Shown: positions 17,755 through 27,485, numbered from the stretch's first letter. The stretch is 64,000 nucleotides of DNA from Boudabousia marimammalium (GCF_001936115.1 NZ_MPDM01000004.1:1-64000), one strand, 5' to 3'. Notes: a model not told the origin generated them from the letters alone. Made by a program: numbers and translations.

Positions 17755-18135
17755 CTATATTTCTTGGATTGTTACCAGAATATCTCCAATGCTGTGCCAA
17801 GCTTCTACGTCTTGGTCAAGAAGTTCTACCTTTAGTTCGGTTTCAATGGTCGAAGCGATGGCACATCTGGCGATTTTTCCAATCTCAAGAGAGTCAAGGG
17901 AGGTCTCAGCAGTGAGCAAACTCGGATCAGTGTCAGTGTGCCTCAGTATGGCTGCTGTAGCGGTCTCCAGAGCTTTCTGGGTAAATGAGTCTGCCTCCGG
18001 CTGAGAAGCCACCGTCGTATCTTCATGAACCTCTGTAGGCGCATCCTCAGTCTCTGCTACTACCGGCTGGTCGCCTTCTTCTGCTTCTAGTTTCGCTTTA
18101 AACGCGGAGAGGGCAGATAAATCCACTACGGTCAC
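17755..18135 (-). CDS. Acyl carrier protein with N-terminal extension
   Basis: A 126-aa acyl carrier-like protein. The C-terminal ~75 residues form the carrier domain; the phosphopantetheine attachment Ser is S82 in LDSLEI, matching the DSL motif. The first ~50 residues are an acidic, probably disordered extension (EAEEGDQPVVAETED...), longer than in ordinary ACPs. The start is GTG and overlaps the DUF3145 stop by 4 nt (GTGA). In mycobacteria the gene at this relative place is acpM, next to fabD and kasA; here no ketosynthase or malonyl transferase is adjacent. Its acyl partner is therefore unknown. Confidence 0.8.
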   Translation of the reverse strand: MTVVDLSALSAFKAKLEAEEGDQPVVAETEDAPTEVHEDTTVASQPEADSFTQKALETATAAILRHTDTDPSLLTAETSLDSLEIGKIARCAIASTIETELKVELLDQDVEAWHSIGDILVTIQEI

Positions 18136-18632
18136 CCCACCCGGTGCAACCAGCGCACTGGTACGCCGGCTCCCGCATAGCGGAAGGGTTCAAGTTCTTC
18201 ATCCCAAGCCTGCCCGAGGGCTAGGTTGAGGGCTGCGCGTAGTTCGCTGTCACTATTAGCGCTTTCGAGGGCTCCTCGAACTCGCTCTTCTGAGACGACC
18301 GCATTCCCGTGCGCATCCATTTGGGCGTAAAAGATTCCGAGGGAAGGTGTATGGGACCAGCGGCCTCCATCTGTTCCGAGGGTGGCTTCTTCGGTGACTT
18401 CATAACGAAGGTGCTCCCACCCTCGCAATGCTGAAGCCAACCGTGCCCCTGACCCCACTGGACCAACCCAAGAAACTTCGGCCCTGAACATGCCGGGGGC
18501 TGCCGGTTGCTCAGTCCAGTCGAGGCGAACCGGAGCATTCAAGACGTCTGATGCAGCCCACTCCAGATGCGGGCACAGCGCCCGTGGCGCTGAGTGCACA
18601 AAAAGCACACCGCAGGTTCTTGACTCGTTCAT
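18132..18632 (-). CDS. DUF3145 family protein
   Basis: A 166-aa actinobacterial protein of unknown function. The N-terminal GVLFVHSAPRALCPHLEWA is the DUF3145 signature. No membrane segment or signal peptide is present. The ATG follows AAGGAGA. It is translationally coupled to the acyl carrier protein. In streptomycetes a DUF3145 gene follows the fabD-fabH-acpP-fabF operon, so both genes here look like remainders of a fatty-acid synthesis locus. A TATAAT lies about 80 nt upstream. Confidence 0.85.
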   Translation of the reverse strand: MNESRTCGVLFVHSAPRALCPHLEWAASDVLNAPVRLDWTEQPAAPGMFRAEVSWVGPVGSGARLASALRGWEHLRYEVTEEATLGTDGGRWSHTPSLGIFYAQMDAHGNAVVSEERVRGALESANSDSELRAALNLALGQAWDEELEPFRYAGAGVPVRWLHRVG

Positions 18633-18712
18633 GCTGTCTCCTTATACCTGAGAGTCGTCTTCCCCTACGTTCTCAGTTCGGATAGCCACGTGTCGGCGGT
18701 GTATCAGTACTC

Positions 18713-18718
18713 ATTATA
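18713..18718 (-). promoter_or_regulatory. -10 element for DUF3145-ACP
   Basis: The minus strand carries a perfect TATAAT 81 nt upstream of the DUF3145 ATG, inside GTGTATAATGAG. No good -35 is found 17-18 nt upstream, where the arm of a preceding hairpin lies, so the promoter may be weak or activator-dependent. Confidence 0.45.
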
Positions 18719-18720
18719 CA

Positions 18721-18763
18721 CAGATGGGGCGAAAAGCATACACCTACTCTCCCGCCCCATCTG
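18721..18763 (-). terminator. Hairpin after the first LPVTG gene
   Basis: CAGATGGGGCG and CGCCCCATCTG are perfect 11-nt arms separated by 21 nt, 27 nt past the stop of the surface protein gene at 18790. No U-tract follows on the minus strand; instead the arm abuts the TATAAT of the next unit. It is probably a terminator, but the long loop and missing U-tract leave doubt. Confidence 0.5.
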
Positions 18764-18789
18764 GGTACCACTCAACTCTTTATTTCTCC

Positions 18790-20529
18790 TTAGGAGACTT
18801 TACGTTTAGCGGCGTAGATTCCGGCCGCTCCAAGCATCACTAGGACAGAGGAAAGCAATGCTATACCGCTACCCGCAATGCCGGTAACTGGCAGAGTACC
18901 AGCGCTTGGACCGGAGACAGTCGAGGTTGCTGTTGCCTCAGGAGAAGACACAGTGGCCTCAACAGAAGGCTCACCAGTTATTTCTGGGCTCGGATCTGGA
19001 GTGGGCACCACAAAGTTCTCTAAGCGACAAAGATCAATGTCTTGTAAAACCTTAGTCCCAGTATTTTCACTTCCATCTCCCTGCAAGAACTCAACTTGCT
19101 GAGCAGAACCACGAATCACCCAACGCCCCGGCACAGGCTGTAACACCTTAGGATTCCAAGTCTTAGCATCAACCGTTTGGGTATTAAAAGGATGCATAAC
19201 CGCCGTACCGCGAATAGCTACCCTATTTTCTTCCGGAGTTGCTACGCTCAAATCACAGCTATCAAAATAGTTCACATTTACGGCGGGAGCCCACACATGC
19301 TTTACATCAAAGTCAGCATTAAAGTTCTTAGCGCGATAATCGTAGGAGTTACCTCCTGCGACCAAGACGTTCTCAACGGTAGAAGTAGTCGGGAACAGCG
19401 ACAGCGGCTCCCCCGCCGAGTTAATCACCTCACCCACGTTACTAAACAATGAGGCGCTACCGCCGTCCACAATAGTTTTCACATTATTTTGTCCGATATT
19501 GTTTGGGTATAGGTAATAGACTGAATCCTCAAGAACCCTGATGAAGCTCTTTCCTGTATCGGATTCGCCCAGAGTCGCACTCCCGATAACCGCTTCATTA
19601 CCTTTAAAAGTTATCTGCGAATCTGTGAGAACCACGCCATGACCTGCATCAGTCGTGTCTGAGCCTGAATGATCAATGATTCCTACCAAAGTGTTTTCAA
19701 AGTTTAGGTTAGCACCCTCTGCAGTCAATGCTTTCATCATGGAGCATGCTACTGGTTCCGGGGGTTTCTGGCAGGCAGGGATTCTTTGATTAGGAACATG
19801 TACGTCAAAGGTTGAGTCAACAGCTTGAATGGAAGCTCCGGGTTTCAAATCGACTGCGGCCTTCGCATTAGCACTAACATGGAAATGGCTATTAGAGATG
19901 TTTATAGGAGCCTCAGAGATAAAGGCACTATTCTCAATATTCCCGCCTTCTTGAATTATATGAAGGTAAGAGCTGTCTACTGCAACCTGTTTTACTCCGG
20001 CCCCGAAAACCATTGAATGCTCGGTGGTATCCAATGCCTCACTAACAAAAAGACCGCTGTCCTTGATGGAGAAAGTGCCATTCTGATTAGCTGCATCCAC
20101 GCCTATTCCACTAGTGTATTTCGCACTAATGGAGCTGTCACCCACACCGTCACCAACGATAGACACATCAGCATTACCAGACACTTTAATTGCACCGTTC
20201 TTGGCATAAAGTATGTTGATTTCACCATGATTTAGCAACTCTAGATTGGCCGTAATATCCAGACCAGGTGCGCTCGGGCCGTTTACACTAACAACTACAC
20301 CGTCATCAATTCTCATAGTAGTAGCCACCGTAACCTTAATCCCGCTGGTTAGAACTACGTTCTCCGAAAAATGAATGACACTAATATTAGGATCAGCAAT
20401 AGCAGCGTTAATCTGCTCAGCCGTTGTCTGACTCGTCACTTCGAAAGTATTTTCATCAGCAGATGCCACGTCGACGCCAGCGCCGAGTAAAAGCGCAATT
20501 GCTGCGCCAACAGATAGTAATTTATTCAT
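18790..20529 (-). CDS. LPVTG-anchored beta-helix-like surface protein (paralogue 1)
   Basis: A 579-aa predicted cell wall protein. It has a signal peptide (MNKLLSVGAAIALLLGAG, cleavage near ASA-DE, residue 24), then about 370 residues rich in short Ile/Val/Asn/Gly strands such as HGEINIL and ADVSIVGDG that look like a right-handed beta-helix (pectate-lyase-like) fold. A more compact domain follows with KHVWAPAVN, YFDSCD and VLQDIDLC, whose Cys pair could form a disulfide. A Pro/Ser/Thr stalk, LPVTG at 546-550, a hydrophobic segment and the tail AAKRKVS complete a sortase substrate. The ATG follows AAGGGGAA. It is homologous along its length to the gene upstream. The ligand or substrate is unknown. 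Confidence 0.88.
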   Translation of the reverse strand: MNKLLSVGAAIALLLGAGVDVASADENTFEVTSQTTAEQINAAIADPNISVIHFSENVVLTSGIKVTVATTMRIDDGVVVSVNGPSAPGLDITANLELLNHGEINILYAKNGAIKVSGNADVSIVGDGVGDSSISAKYTSGIGVDAANQNGTFSIKDSGLFVSEALDTTEHSMVFGAGVKQVAVDSSYLHIIQEGGNIENSAFISEAPINISNSHFHVSANAKAAVDLKPGASIQAVDSTFDVHVPNQRIPACQKPPEPVACSMMKALTAEGANLNFENTLVGIIDHSGSDTTDAGHGVVLTDSQITFKGNEAVIGSATLGESDTGKSFIRVLEDSVYYLYPNNIGQNNVKTIVDGGSASLFSNVGEVINSAGEPLSLFPTTSTVENVLVAGGNSYDYRAKNFNADFDVKHVWAPAVNVNYFDSCDLSVATPEENRVAIRGTAVMHPFNTQTVDAKTWNPKVLQPVPGRWVIRGSAQQVEFLQGDGSENTGTKVLQDIDLCRLENFVVPTPDPSPEITGEPSVEATVSSPEATATSTVSGPSAGTLPVTGIAGSGIALLSSVLVMLGAAGIYAAKRKVS

Positions 20530-20563
20530 TTCTTTCCCCTTGCACTATTAGCCTAACAAAAAC

Positions 20564-22354
20564 CTATTTACGTGCCCGTGATCTACGAGCAACAGATAAA
20601 CTCAAAGCACCCCATAGTCCCAGCAATGCTATAGCCGCAAAACCAACCTGCAAGCTAACACCCGTGACAGGCAAAGTAGCACCGGCCGGACGAGATACAG
20701 TCGGGCTTACTGTTCCCTCAGGGGAAGACACAGTAGCCTCAACAGAGGGCTCGACAGTCATCTCGGGACTTGACACAGTAGCCTCAACACTTGGCTCAGT
20801 AGTAGGCTCAGGAGTTTCAGAAGTCGGCTCAGGAGTTGACTGCGGAGGCTTGGGGCAGATATCCAAATCCTGCAGGACAGTGGTTGCCTCAACTGTTGCG
20901 GTTGTAGCCTCATAGAAGGCTTGTTCAGGGCTAACTCCCATCACTACCCATTCTCCGCCTTCGACAGTAGTTGCATTGAAGTCGTTCTCAACTGCCGTAC
21001 CGCGGATCAACTGCTTACGAGATTTCGGGGTGCTGGCCGGGGACGCATCGCAGGAAGCAAAGTAGCGTAAGTTTACTGCAGGAGCCCACACATGCTTATT
21101 TGCGTCCTCTGACGTTTTCGTAACATTGTAGGTGTAGGCATAGGGGTCGGAGATGCTGATACTGCCACCAGTCGCCTTAGAGACGAACTCTGTAAGAGCT
21201 TCTGCACCCGAGTTAATCACACCTGAAGTAGTAGGAGGCAACACAACAGTGCCAGAGTCTACCGTGGTCACAATTCGTGGGTCTAACGAAGCGCCATTAC
21301 CGGCCCCGATTTCAACTTTTGAATCGCCATTAATTTTTAGCGTACTACCACTAGTCTGCTTGGCATCCACACCTGCTGAGTCAGCATAGACATGACTATT
21401 CGAAATTATGTAGTTTGCATCCTGGAACTGTAAAGACTGATGGGCCGCATTTGGATTGCTCCCTCCGGTAGTTTCTACACGCAGTTCCGAATCTTGAATG
21501 GTGACAGTATTACCTGCAGTGTTCAAGCCCACATAAGGCTTACAAACTGTGAAAAAGAAGAGTCTGTTACACTTTGCTTCAGCATTATTGGAGGTATGCA
21601 AAGAGATACCAGACCGCAAAATATTCAAAGGCGCACCATTCACAATGGAAAGATTGTAGTCGGAAGCCGTCTCTGACTGTAAGCTGCTGTCAATAAACTC
21701 AACAGGAGCCTCGGAGTAGATAGCCGCTCGCCAAGGTTTCACACCATTTTGTTTTAAAACATTGACTGAAGCGTTTTCAAAGGTGACCTGAGTGACCCCC
21801 TGATTGAAAATCATGGGGCCCTCTTTACCCTCTTGAGGCGACAGCACGAACAGGCTCACATTAGATACTTTAAAGAGCCCTTCTTGGCCTTGGGAATCAA
21901 TACCGTAGCCACGGTTATTCGCAACAGTGAAGACACTGGAAGCTAGGTCATCACCAATCAAAGTGAAGTTAGCTTTCCCGTTAACATGAATGCCATAGTT
22001 CTTGAACTCATTTACTATCACTCTACCGTGATTCCGGAAGACCAAATCACTGGTCACGTTAAACCCGCGGCTGATTTTGTGCGCATTTCCGCTCAGATTA
22101 ACTTCAACACCTTTGTCGACAAAAATCTCCGTCGGAGAACTGATGTTTATGGTACCGGTCAAATTCTTATTCTGCCCGAAATGAATCTGGTTGATTGCAG
22201 GATCTGCAATAGCCGCATTAATCTCTTGCACAGTCGTATCTGCACCCACATCAAAGACAGTAGGATCAGCTGACGCTAAAGCGACACCGCCCCAGATCCA
22301 AATCAACAGAGCTACCGCTCCAGCGACCACCTTTTTCATATTCAATCCATTCAT
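20564..22354 (-). CDS. LPVTG-anchored beta-helix-like surface protein (paralogue 2)
   Basis: A 596-aa paralogue of the following gene, 34 nt apart. Shared features are INAAIADP near the mature N-terminus, the strand-rich helix region, KHVWAPAVN, an SCD...LDIC cysteine pair and IRGTAV. The signal peptide ends near ASA-DP. The stalk carries two copies of a 15-residue EPSVEATVSSPE unit, and LPVTG is at 561-565, followed by a membrane segment and ARRSRARK. The start is uncertain: ATG 22354 or ATG 22339 (MKKVVAGAV), neither with a strong ribosome-binding site. No sortase gene is in the window. Likely an adhesin or a wall-bound glycan-binding protein; this is inference. Confidence 0.87.
   Translation of the reverse strand: MNGLNMKKVVAGAVALLIWIWGGVALASADPTVFDVGADTTVQEINAAIADPAINQIHFGQNKNLTGTINISSPTEIFVDKGVEVNLSGNAHKISRGFNVTSDLVFRNHGRVIVNEFKNYGIHVNGKANFTLIGDDLASSVFTVANNRGYGIDSQGQEGLFKVSNVSLFVLSPQEGKEGPMIFNQGVTQVTFENASVNVLKQNGVKPWRAAIYSEAPVEFIDSSLQSETASDYNLSIVNGAPLNILRSGISLHTSNNAEAKCNRLFFFTVCKPYVGLNTAGNTVTIQDSELRVETTGGSNPNAAHQSLQFQDANYIISNSHVYADSAGVDAKQTSGSTLKINGDSKVEIGAGNGASLDPRIVTTVDSGTVVLPPTTSGVINSGAEALTEFVSKATGGSISISDPYAYTYNVTKTSEDANKHVWAPAVNLRYFASCDASPASTPKSRKQLIRGTAVENDFNATTVEGGEWVVMGVSPEQAFYEATTATVEATTVLQDLDICPKPPQSTPEPTSETPEPTTEPSVEATVSSPEMTVEPSVEATVSSPEGTVSPTVSRPAGATLPVTGVSLQVGFAAIALLGLWGALSLSVARRSRARK
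20708..20797 (-). repeat. Two 45-nt tandem repeats in the wall stalk
   Basis: These encode EPSVEATVSSPEMTV followed by EPSVEATVSSPEGTV in paralogue 2. Paralogue 1 has one EPSVEATVSSPE copy at the same place (near 18950). The near-identical DNA units suggest recent duplication and possible copy-number variation of stalk length. Confidence 0.85.
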
Positions 22355-22496
22355 AAACTCAGTTCACACATGAATCACAATAGCAAATATTGACTGCACA
22401 TCAGGCACTTATAAGATATTTCACACAAAATATTTCTTTGCAAAACAATTAAGGACTACGCTAAAGCGTCAACTATCCCATCCTCAAGGCACCTCC

Positions 22497-22531
22497 AAAA
22501 AAAATCGGCCCTAGATCACAAGTCAAGGCCG
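22497..22531 (-). terminator. Short hairpin followed by eight U
   Basis: On the minus strand CGGCC and GGCCG arms enclose 16 nt, and the second arm is followed by A and TTTTTTTT. The U-run is perfect but the stem is only 5 bp. It could end a short transcript arising after the def terminator, or be incidental. Confidence 0.3.
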
Positions 22532-22552
22532 CAAGCCCAGAATGAGCTGTCC

Positions 22553-22568
22553 GGTAGAATCTTCTACC
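22553..22568. repeat. 16-nt palindrome upstream of the surface protein genes
   Basis: GGTAGAA-TC-TTCTACC has perfect 7-nt arms, about 200 nt upstream of paralogue 2. It could be an operator or part of a small RNA hairpin. No known motif is recognised. Confidence 0.4.
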
Positions 22569-22652
22569 TGCCAGAAGCATCCAGAGACAGTCCCTGAAGG
22601 GAAAGGAGAATGCACTTTGCTCACGCCTCCAGATTCGGTCGCACAACGCAAA

Positions 22653-22687
22653 CCGCCGCGCGTCCTCAACATCTGAACGCGCGGCGG
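22653..22687 (-). terminator. def operon terminator
   Basis: CCGCCGCGCGT (22653-22663) and ACGCGCGGCGG (22677-22687) form a perfect 11-bp GC-rich stem with a 13-nt loop, followed on the minus strand by TTTGCGTTG. It lies 18 nt past the def stop and ends the long proS-def unit. Confidence 0.85.
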
Positions 22688-22705
22688 ATACGTACTAGTG
22701 ACTAA

Positions 22706-23239
22706 CTACTTACTAAAGAAAGATGAGCTAGGGGAAGACTTTGTGGGTTCCATAATCTTACGAACCTCACGCATTGCTTTTGAACGTAGCTTGGGACTGA
22801 GACGATCTAGATAGAGATGCCCGTCGAGGTGGTCAGTTTCGTGTTGCAGAGCCCGAGCCATTAGCTCTTCACCCTCAACCACAATCTCATGCCCGTCAAG
22901 GTCGATGCCGGTTACCCTTGCATACCAAGCACGCTTGGTTGGGAACCAAAGCTCTGGAACCGACAGACATCCCTCATCGCCATCTTGATACTCTGAAAAA
23001 TCTAGATCAGCAATTACGGGATTCAGAATGTATCCGACCTCGCCTTCAATATTCCACGAAAAAGCCCGCAAGCTAACACCAATCTGATTGGCGGCAAGAC
23101 CAGCCCTTCCGTCCATATCTACCCCCTCCAGCAGATCCTCCACAAGGATTCGGACTGCCTTCGATTTCGGGTCGGTGATGGGAGCACAAGGAGTGCGTAG
23201 AACCGGATCGCCAATAATACGAATATCTCTAATGGCCAT
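22706..23239 (-). CDS. def: Peptide deformylase
   Basis: Removes the formyl group from nascent N-formylmethionine, ahead of methionine aminopeptidase. At 177 aa it has all three motifs: GRAGLAANQ at residues 44-52 (motif 1 usually starts GxGLAA; here GRAGLAA), EGCLS at 89-93 and HETDH at 133-137, giving the Cys/His/His metal site. The ATG overlaps the proS stop by one nucleotide (TAATG). It is the last gene of the operon before a strong terminator. The C-terminal [10 protein letters not shown] tail is not part of the core fold. Confidence 0.95.
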   Translation of the reverse strand: MAIRDIRIIGDPVLRTPCAPITDPKSKAVRILVEDLLEGVDMDGRAGLAANQIGVSLRAFSWNIEGEVGYILNPVIADLDFSEYQDGDEGCLSVPELWFPTKRAWYARVTGIDLDGHEIVVEGEELMARALQHETDHLDGHLYLDRLSPKLRSKAMREVRKIMEPTKSSPSSSFFSK

Positions 23240-25044
23240 TACTTTGCCGCCTTTGCTGCCTTGATTTCGCTCAAAATAACGTCGACTGCGTCCTCGATCC
23301 GCAAAACGCGCTGCTCCCCGGTCTTACGGACGCGGAACTCGACTTCCCCGTCACGTAATCCCCGTCCGACCACCAACACATAGGGCATACCCAAGAGCTC
23401 AGAGTCGGCAAACTTTACACCAGCAGAAACCTTAGGGCGGTCATCCAGCAGCACATCCAGCTCTCCAGTCAGCAAGTCAGAGAGAGACTGAGCGGTGTCA
23501 AAGATCTCCTGGCCCTTACCGGTAGCCAAAACATGAATATCAAAAGGCGCCAAACCAAGCGGCCAGGCCAGCCCCTTCTCATCACAGTTCTGTTCTGCCA
23601 AAGCCGCCATCACACGGGAGACGCCGATGCCGTAGGAGCCCATGGTAACAACCTGAGATTTACCGTTCTCATCAAGTACCGTCAGGCCCAAAGCCTTGGC
23701 GTACTTGCGACCCAGCTGGAAGATATGTCCCACCTCAATGCCACGGGCCAGCTCCAAAGGACCAGAACCATCAGGAGCCGGGTCGCCAACGCGAATCTCC
23801 GCGGCCTCCATCGTGCCATCGGCCTCAAAGTCACGTCCTTTAACGACATGGAAAATATGAGCGTCAACCTCATTACCACCGGTGATCCACTGCGTGCCGT
23901 CCACCACGCGAGGATCCAAGAAGTAGCGGACTGAACCGCTCAGATTACCGTCCTTGTCCGTGGTGCGGTTAGCTGAGTTCGGACCCAAAACCTGCGGGCC
24001 CACATAGCCTAGGACCAGCTCAGGATGCTTCGCCAAGTCTTCCGGGGTGGCCATTTCAACCTCTGCGGGAGCAACGGAAGCTTCTAGACGCTTCATGTCA
24101 ATCTCTCGGTCACCTGGAAGGCCAACACAAATAACTTCACGCTCACCGCCGGCATGAATCAACGTGACAAGCACATTCTTCAAAGTATCCGCAGCTTCCC
24201 ACGGACGATCCTCCCGCGGAGCGATCTGATTAGCCATCTCCACTAGGTCAGCAATAGTCTTAGCTCCCGGAGTGGGGCGCTTCACCGGTTCCGGCTGTCC
24301 TGCAATCGGCAGGGCGTCAGGAACAACAGTAGTAACCGCCTCAGCATTAGCGGTGTAGCCACCAGGTGAACGGACGAAAGTGTCCTCACCGATCGCACAA
24401 GGATGCAAGAATTCTTCAGAACGAGAACCACCCATAGCGCCGGAAGTTGCTTTACAAATCGCTACTTCCAAACCCAGCCGGGCAAAAATCCGCTGATATG
24501 CGGCCCGCTGATTATTGTAGGAAGCGTCCAATCCTTCATCGGTCAGATCGAAAGTGTAGGCATCCTTCATAACAAACTCACGGCCACGAATCAGGCCCGC
24601 GCGCGGGCGCGCCTCATCACGGTACTTGGTCTGGATTTGATACAAGGTCAAAGGAAGATCCTTGTACGAGGAATACAAATCCTTCACCAGCAAGGTGAAC
24701 ATTTCCTCATGAGTGGGGGCCAACAGGTAGTCATTCTGGCGACGGTCCTGCAAACGGAACAGGTTCGGGCCGTACTCAGTCCAACGATCTGTAGCCTCAT
24801 AGGGTTCACGCGGCAACAATGCGGGGAACAGAACTTCCTGCGCACCGGAAGCGTCCATCTCTTCACGCACAACCTGCTCAACCTTACGCAGTACCCGCAA
24901 CCCAAGTGGCAGCCAAGTGTAAACGCCAGGTGCAACCCTGCGGATATAGCCTGCCCGAAGCAGTAGCTTATGGCTCATCACCTCAGCATCGGCAGGATCA
25001 TCGCGCAAAGTGCGGACGAAATAAGACGACATCTTGTTTAACAT
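23239..25044 (-). CDS. proS: Prolyl-tRNA synthetase, bacterial type
   Basis: Charges tRNA-Pro; class II, 601 aa. The N-terminal [36 protein letters not shown] is typical. Motif 2 ([26 protein letters not shown]) and motif 3 ([11 protein letters not shown]) are clear. An inserted editing (INS) domain lies between them, covering roughly residues 220-390, and the anticodon-binding domain occupies the last ~110 residues (FDIHVLATG onward). Overlaps def by 1 nt and follows ispG by 30 nt. The first ATG at 25044 is kept because nothing resembling a ribosome-binding site precedes the ATG four codons later. Confidence 0.96.
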   Translation of the reverse strand: MLNKMSSYFVRTLRDDPADAEVMSHKLLLRAGYIRRVAPGVYTWLPLGLRVLRKVEQVVREEMDASGAQEVLFPALLPREPYEATDRWTEYGPNLFRLQDRRQNDYLLAPTHEEMFTLLVKDLYSSYKDLPLTLYQIQTKYRDEARPRAGLIRGREFVMKDAYTFDLTDEGLDASYNNQRAAYQRIFARLGLEVAICKATSGAMGGSRSEEFLHPCAIGEDTFVRSPGGYTANAEAVTTVVPDALPIAGQPEPVKRPTPGAKTIADLVEMANQIAPREDRPWEAADTLKNVLVTLIHAGGEREVICVGLPGDREIDMKRLEASVAPAEVEMATPEDLAKHPELVLGYVGPQVLGPNSANRTTDKDGNLSGSVRYFLDPRVVDGTQWITGGNEVDAHIFHVVKGRDFEADGTMEAAEIRVGDPAPDGSGPLELARGIEVGHIFQLGRKYAKALGLTVLDENGKSQVVTMGSYGIGVSRVMAALAEQNCDEKGLAWPLGLAPFDIHVLATGKGQEIFDTAQSLSDLLTGELDVLLDDRPKVSAGVKFADSELLGMPYVLVVGRGLRDGEVEFRVRKTGEQRVLRIEDAVDVILSEIKAAKAAK

Positions 25045-25074
25045 TGCTAACCTGTTCTTTCCTGAAGCAAACGC

Positions 25075-26235
25075 CTACGCGATTACTTCTACCTCACCAG
25101 AGCCCTCTTCAAGGCCCATTTCTTCAGCTAATTCATTCGCTTTCGCGATTAAAGTCTCAACAATCTGATCTTCTGGCACAGTCGCCACGACTTTGCCCTT
25201 AATGAAAATCTGACCCTTTCCGTTGCCGGAAGCGCAACCCAAGTCAGCTTCCCGAGCCTCACCTGGACCATTAACGACACAGCCCATCACCGCGACCCGC
25301 AAAGGCACCTTCACGTCTTTTAAGCCTTCTGTGACTTCCTCGGCGAGGGTGTACACGTCCACCTGAGCGCGGCCACAAGAAGGACAAGACACAATCTCCA
25401 AAGTTCGCTCACGCAAACCCAGCGACTGCAGAATCGAAATACCAACCTTGACTTCCTCAACCGGAGGAGCCGAAAGAGAAACACGGATGGTATCGCCGAT
25501 ACCCTGGGACAACAGTGCACCAAAAGCAGTAGCAGACTTAATTGTTCCCTGGAAGGCAGGTCCAGCCTCAGTCACACCCAAGTGCAAAGGCCAGTCCCCC
25601 GCCTCAGAGAGCATCTCATAAGCACGAACCATGGTGACCACGTCATGATGCTTAACCGAAATCTTAAAATCATGGAAACCATGCTCTTCAAACAAAGACG
25701 CTTCCCAAATCGCTGATTCCACTAGTGCTTCAGGAGTGGCCTTACCATATTTCTTAAGCAGGCGTGGATCCAAAGAACCGGCATTCACACCGATACGCAA
25801 AGAGCATCCGTAGTCTGAAGCTGCCTTACAAATATCTTTCACCTGATCGTCAAACTTGCGGATATTACCGGGATTAACGCGAACTGCCGCACAACCGCCC
25901 TCAATGGCCTGGAAAACGTAGCGAGGCTGGAAATGAATATCCGCAATCACCGGAATATTAGACTTGCGAGCAATAACCGGCAGCGCTTCAGCGTCCTCAG
26001 GACGGGGGCAAGCCACGCGGACAATATCGCAACCAGTGGCAGTCAGTTCAGCAATCTGCTGCAAGGTGGCACCAATATCGTGGGTCGGTGTAGTAGTCAT
26101 CGACTGAACAGAAATAGGTGCGTCACCACCAACGTACACGTCTCCAACCTTGATTTTTCGGGTCTTCTTTCGAGGACGAAGCACTTGCGGGGCTTCCTTC
26201 ACCTTAGGAATTCCTAGGGAAACTTCTGTACTCAC
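25075..26235 (-). CDS. ispG: 4-hydroxy-3-methylbut-2-en-1-yl diphosphate synthase
   Basis: The penultimate enzyme of the MEP isoprenoid pathway; it converts methylerythritol cyclodiphosphate to HMBPP using a [4Fe-4S] cluster. Cluster cysteines are in SCPSCGR and [10 protein letters not shown] near the C-terminal end; the TIM-barrel part has [20 protein letters not shown] and NPGNIR. I choose GTG at 26235 ([12 protein letters not shown]) because AGGA precedes it at a good distance; an in-frame TTG eleven codons upstream has weaker support. The product is 386 aa. It clusters with dxr and rip1, the usual actinobacterial dxr-rip1-ispG arrangement. Confidence 0.95.
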   Translation of the reverse strand: MSTEVSLGIPKVKEAPQVLRPRKKTRKIKVGDVYVGGDAPISVQSMTTTPTHDIGATLQQIAELTATGCDIVRVACPRPEDAEALPVIARKSNIPVIADIHFQPRYVFQAIEGGCAAVRVNPGNIRKFDDQVKDICKAASDYGCSLRIGVNAGSLDPRLLKKYGKATPEALVESAIWEASLFEEHGFHDFKISVKHHDVVTMVRAYEMLSEAGDWPLHLGVTEAGPAFQGTIKSATAFGALLSQGIGDTIRVSLSAPPVEEVKVGISILQSLGLRERTLEIVSCPSCGRAQVDVYTLAEEVTEGLKDVKVPLRVAVMGCVVNGPGEAREADLGCASGNGKGQIFIKGKVVATVPEDQIVETLIAKANELAEEMGLEEGSGEVEVIA

Positions 26236-26264
26236 ACCTAATTCCTGTCTTATGCCGATGCTTA

Positions 26265-27485
26265 TCAAACAATTGGAGCTACAAAATCTGCTACTACCAG
26301 AATAACGGTCATTAGCAAAAGTAGCCCACCGACAAGGTAAGAAAGCGGAATTAATCGCGCTACATCAGCCGCCCCGACATCAGATTTACCCCGCATTCGG
26401 CGCCATTCTCGGCGAATCCACTCAAAAATCGCGCTAACTACATGGCCCCCATCAAGTGGCAACAAAGGAATCAGGTTAAAGATAAACAAAGCCATATTAA
26501 GGGAAGCCAGCAGCAACAAAATCATGCCGATCCGGTCAACGACCGAAACTGCCGGGTTCTCGGTGCCACCGATGCTGGCGCCCATCTGCACAATACCAAC
26601 CACAGAGACAGGAACATTCCGGTTGTCTTGCTGCATGCCAAACATCTGGCTAATACGCACCCAAGTGGCCTGCGGTAGGCGCAACACCAAGCCAGCCGTC
26701 CCTTTGGCCTGCGCCCAAACGGTCTGCGCTACCTCAGAAACGCTGGCCTTCTCCTGCACGAAAGCCGGGGTAATCCCGACCAAGCTGCGACCAGCAGAAG
26801 CGTATGGAACCACCTGTAGGACTTGAGCATCCCCACTCCTGCTAATGGTCATCTGCAACGGCTCCCCCGCAGGGGCGGCACTGATCTGAGCGACTAGCTC
26901 ATTCCAGCTAGCTACAGACTTACCATCCACCGCTAGGACCTTATCGCCGGCCTGTAAGCCTGCTTTCTGAGCGGGACACTGGCTACTCTCAGACTGACAC
27001 ACAGTCACCGAATCCACCACAGTCGTCGGAGCTGGCTGTCCGATCCCCAGCAGAGAAACGAAAGTCAAAATGATAGCCAAGAACAGGTTCATGAAGATAC
27101 CACCAGCCATAATGACCAGCTTCTTCCACGGTGCAAGGAGATACATGGGGGCGAGCCCCTCATTCTCCTCCAACTCTGCCCGCATCTGCGCACGGGTCTC
27201 GTTAGCGATTTTAGCACCCCAGCTACCAATTAAACCACGATTCGAGACAACCGGCGTCGGACGAATCATACCTACAATCCGGACGAAGCCACCCAACGGG
27301 ATGGCTCGAAGATGATAGGTGGTTTGTCCCCATTTGCGATGCACCAGGCTAGGGCCGAAGCCTACCGAATACTGCGGTACCCCGACACCAAATAGCTTAG
27401 CTGGAACCATGTGGCCAAACTCGTGCAAAGCCACTGAGACCACTAGGCCGAAGATTAAAGCAAGGGCGCCTAGCAAAACTCCCAT
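26265..27485 (-). CDS. rip1: Site-2 protease, RseP/Rip1 family (M50)
   Basis: An intramembrane zinc metalloprotease that clears anti-sigma factors and possibly signal peptides. The catalytic HEFGH is at residues 21-25 in the first membrane helix; a PDZ domain (about residues 160-250, [20 protein letters not shown]) follows, then the second zinc-ligand helix [13 protein letters not shown] and a last membrane helix. I use the ATG at 27485, preceded by GGGGGTG, giving 406 aa; an upstream in-frame TTG would add six residues. It lies between dxr and ispG. Which regulators it cleaves cannot be told from the window. Confidence 0.93.
   Translation of the reverse strand: MGVLLGALALIFGLVVSVALHEFGHMVPAKLFGVGVPQYSVGFGPSLVHRKWGQTTYHLRAIPLGGFVRIVGMIRPTPVVSNRGLIGSWGAKIANETRAQMRAELEENEGLAPMYLLAPWKKLVIMAGGIFMNLFLAIILTFVSLLGIGQPAPTTVVDSVTVCQSESSQCPAQKAGLQAGDKVLAVDGKSVASWNELVAQISAAPAGEPLQMTISRSGDAQVLQVVPYASAGRSLVGITPAFVQEKASVSEVAQTVWAQAKGTAGLVLRLPQATWVRISQMFGMQQDNRNVPVSVVGIVQMGASIGGTENPAVSVVDRIGMILLLLASLNMALFIFNLIPLLPLDGGHVVSAIFEWIRREWRRMRGKSDVGAADVARLIPLSYLVGGLLLLMTVILVVADFVAPIV

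Larger units (their letters stand above)
22355..22705. other. 351-nt gap between def and the surface protein genes
   Basis: No gene is seen. Going leftward it holds the def terminator (22653-22687), a 16-nt palindrome (22553-22568), a short hairpin with eight U residues (22497-22531) and then about 120 nt of A/T-rich DNA that presumably carries the promoter of the LPVTG gene pair. Candidate hexamers there (TTGACG, TTGCAA, TTATAA) do not form a convincing pair. Confidence 0.6.

Noticed and set aside
24403-24966. 187-codon frame antisense to proS
   Set aside because: Shadow frame inside a conserved synthetase gene.
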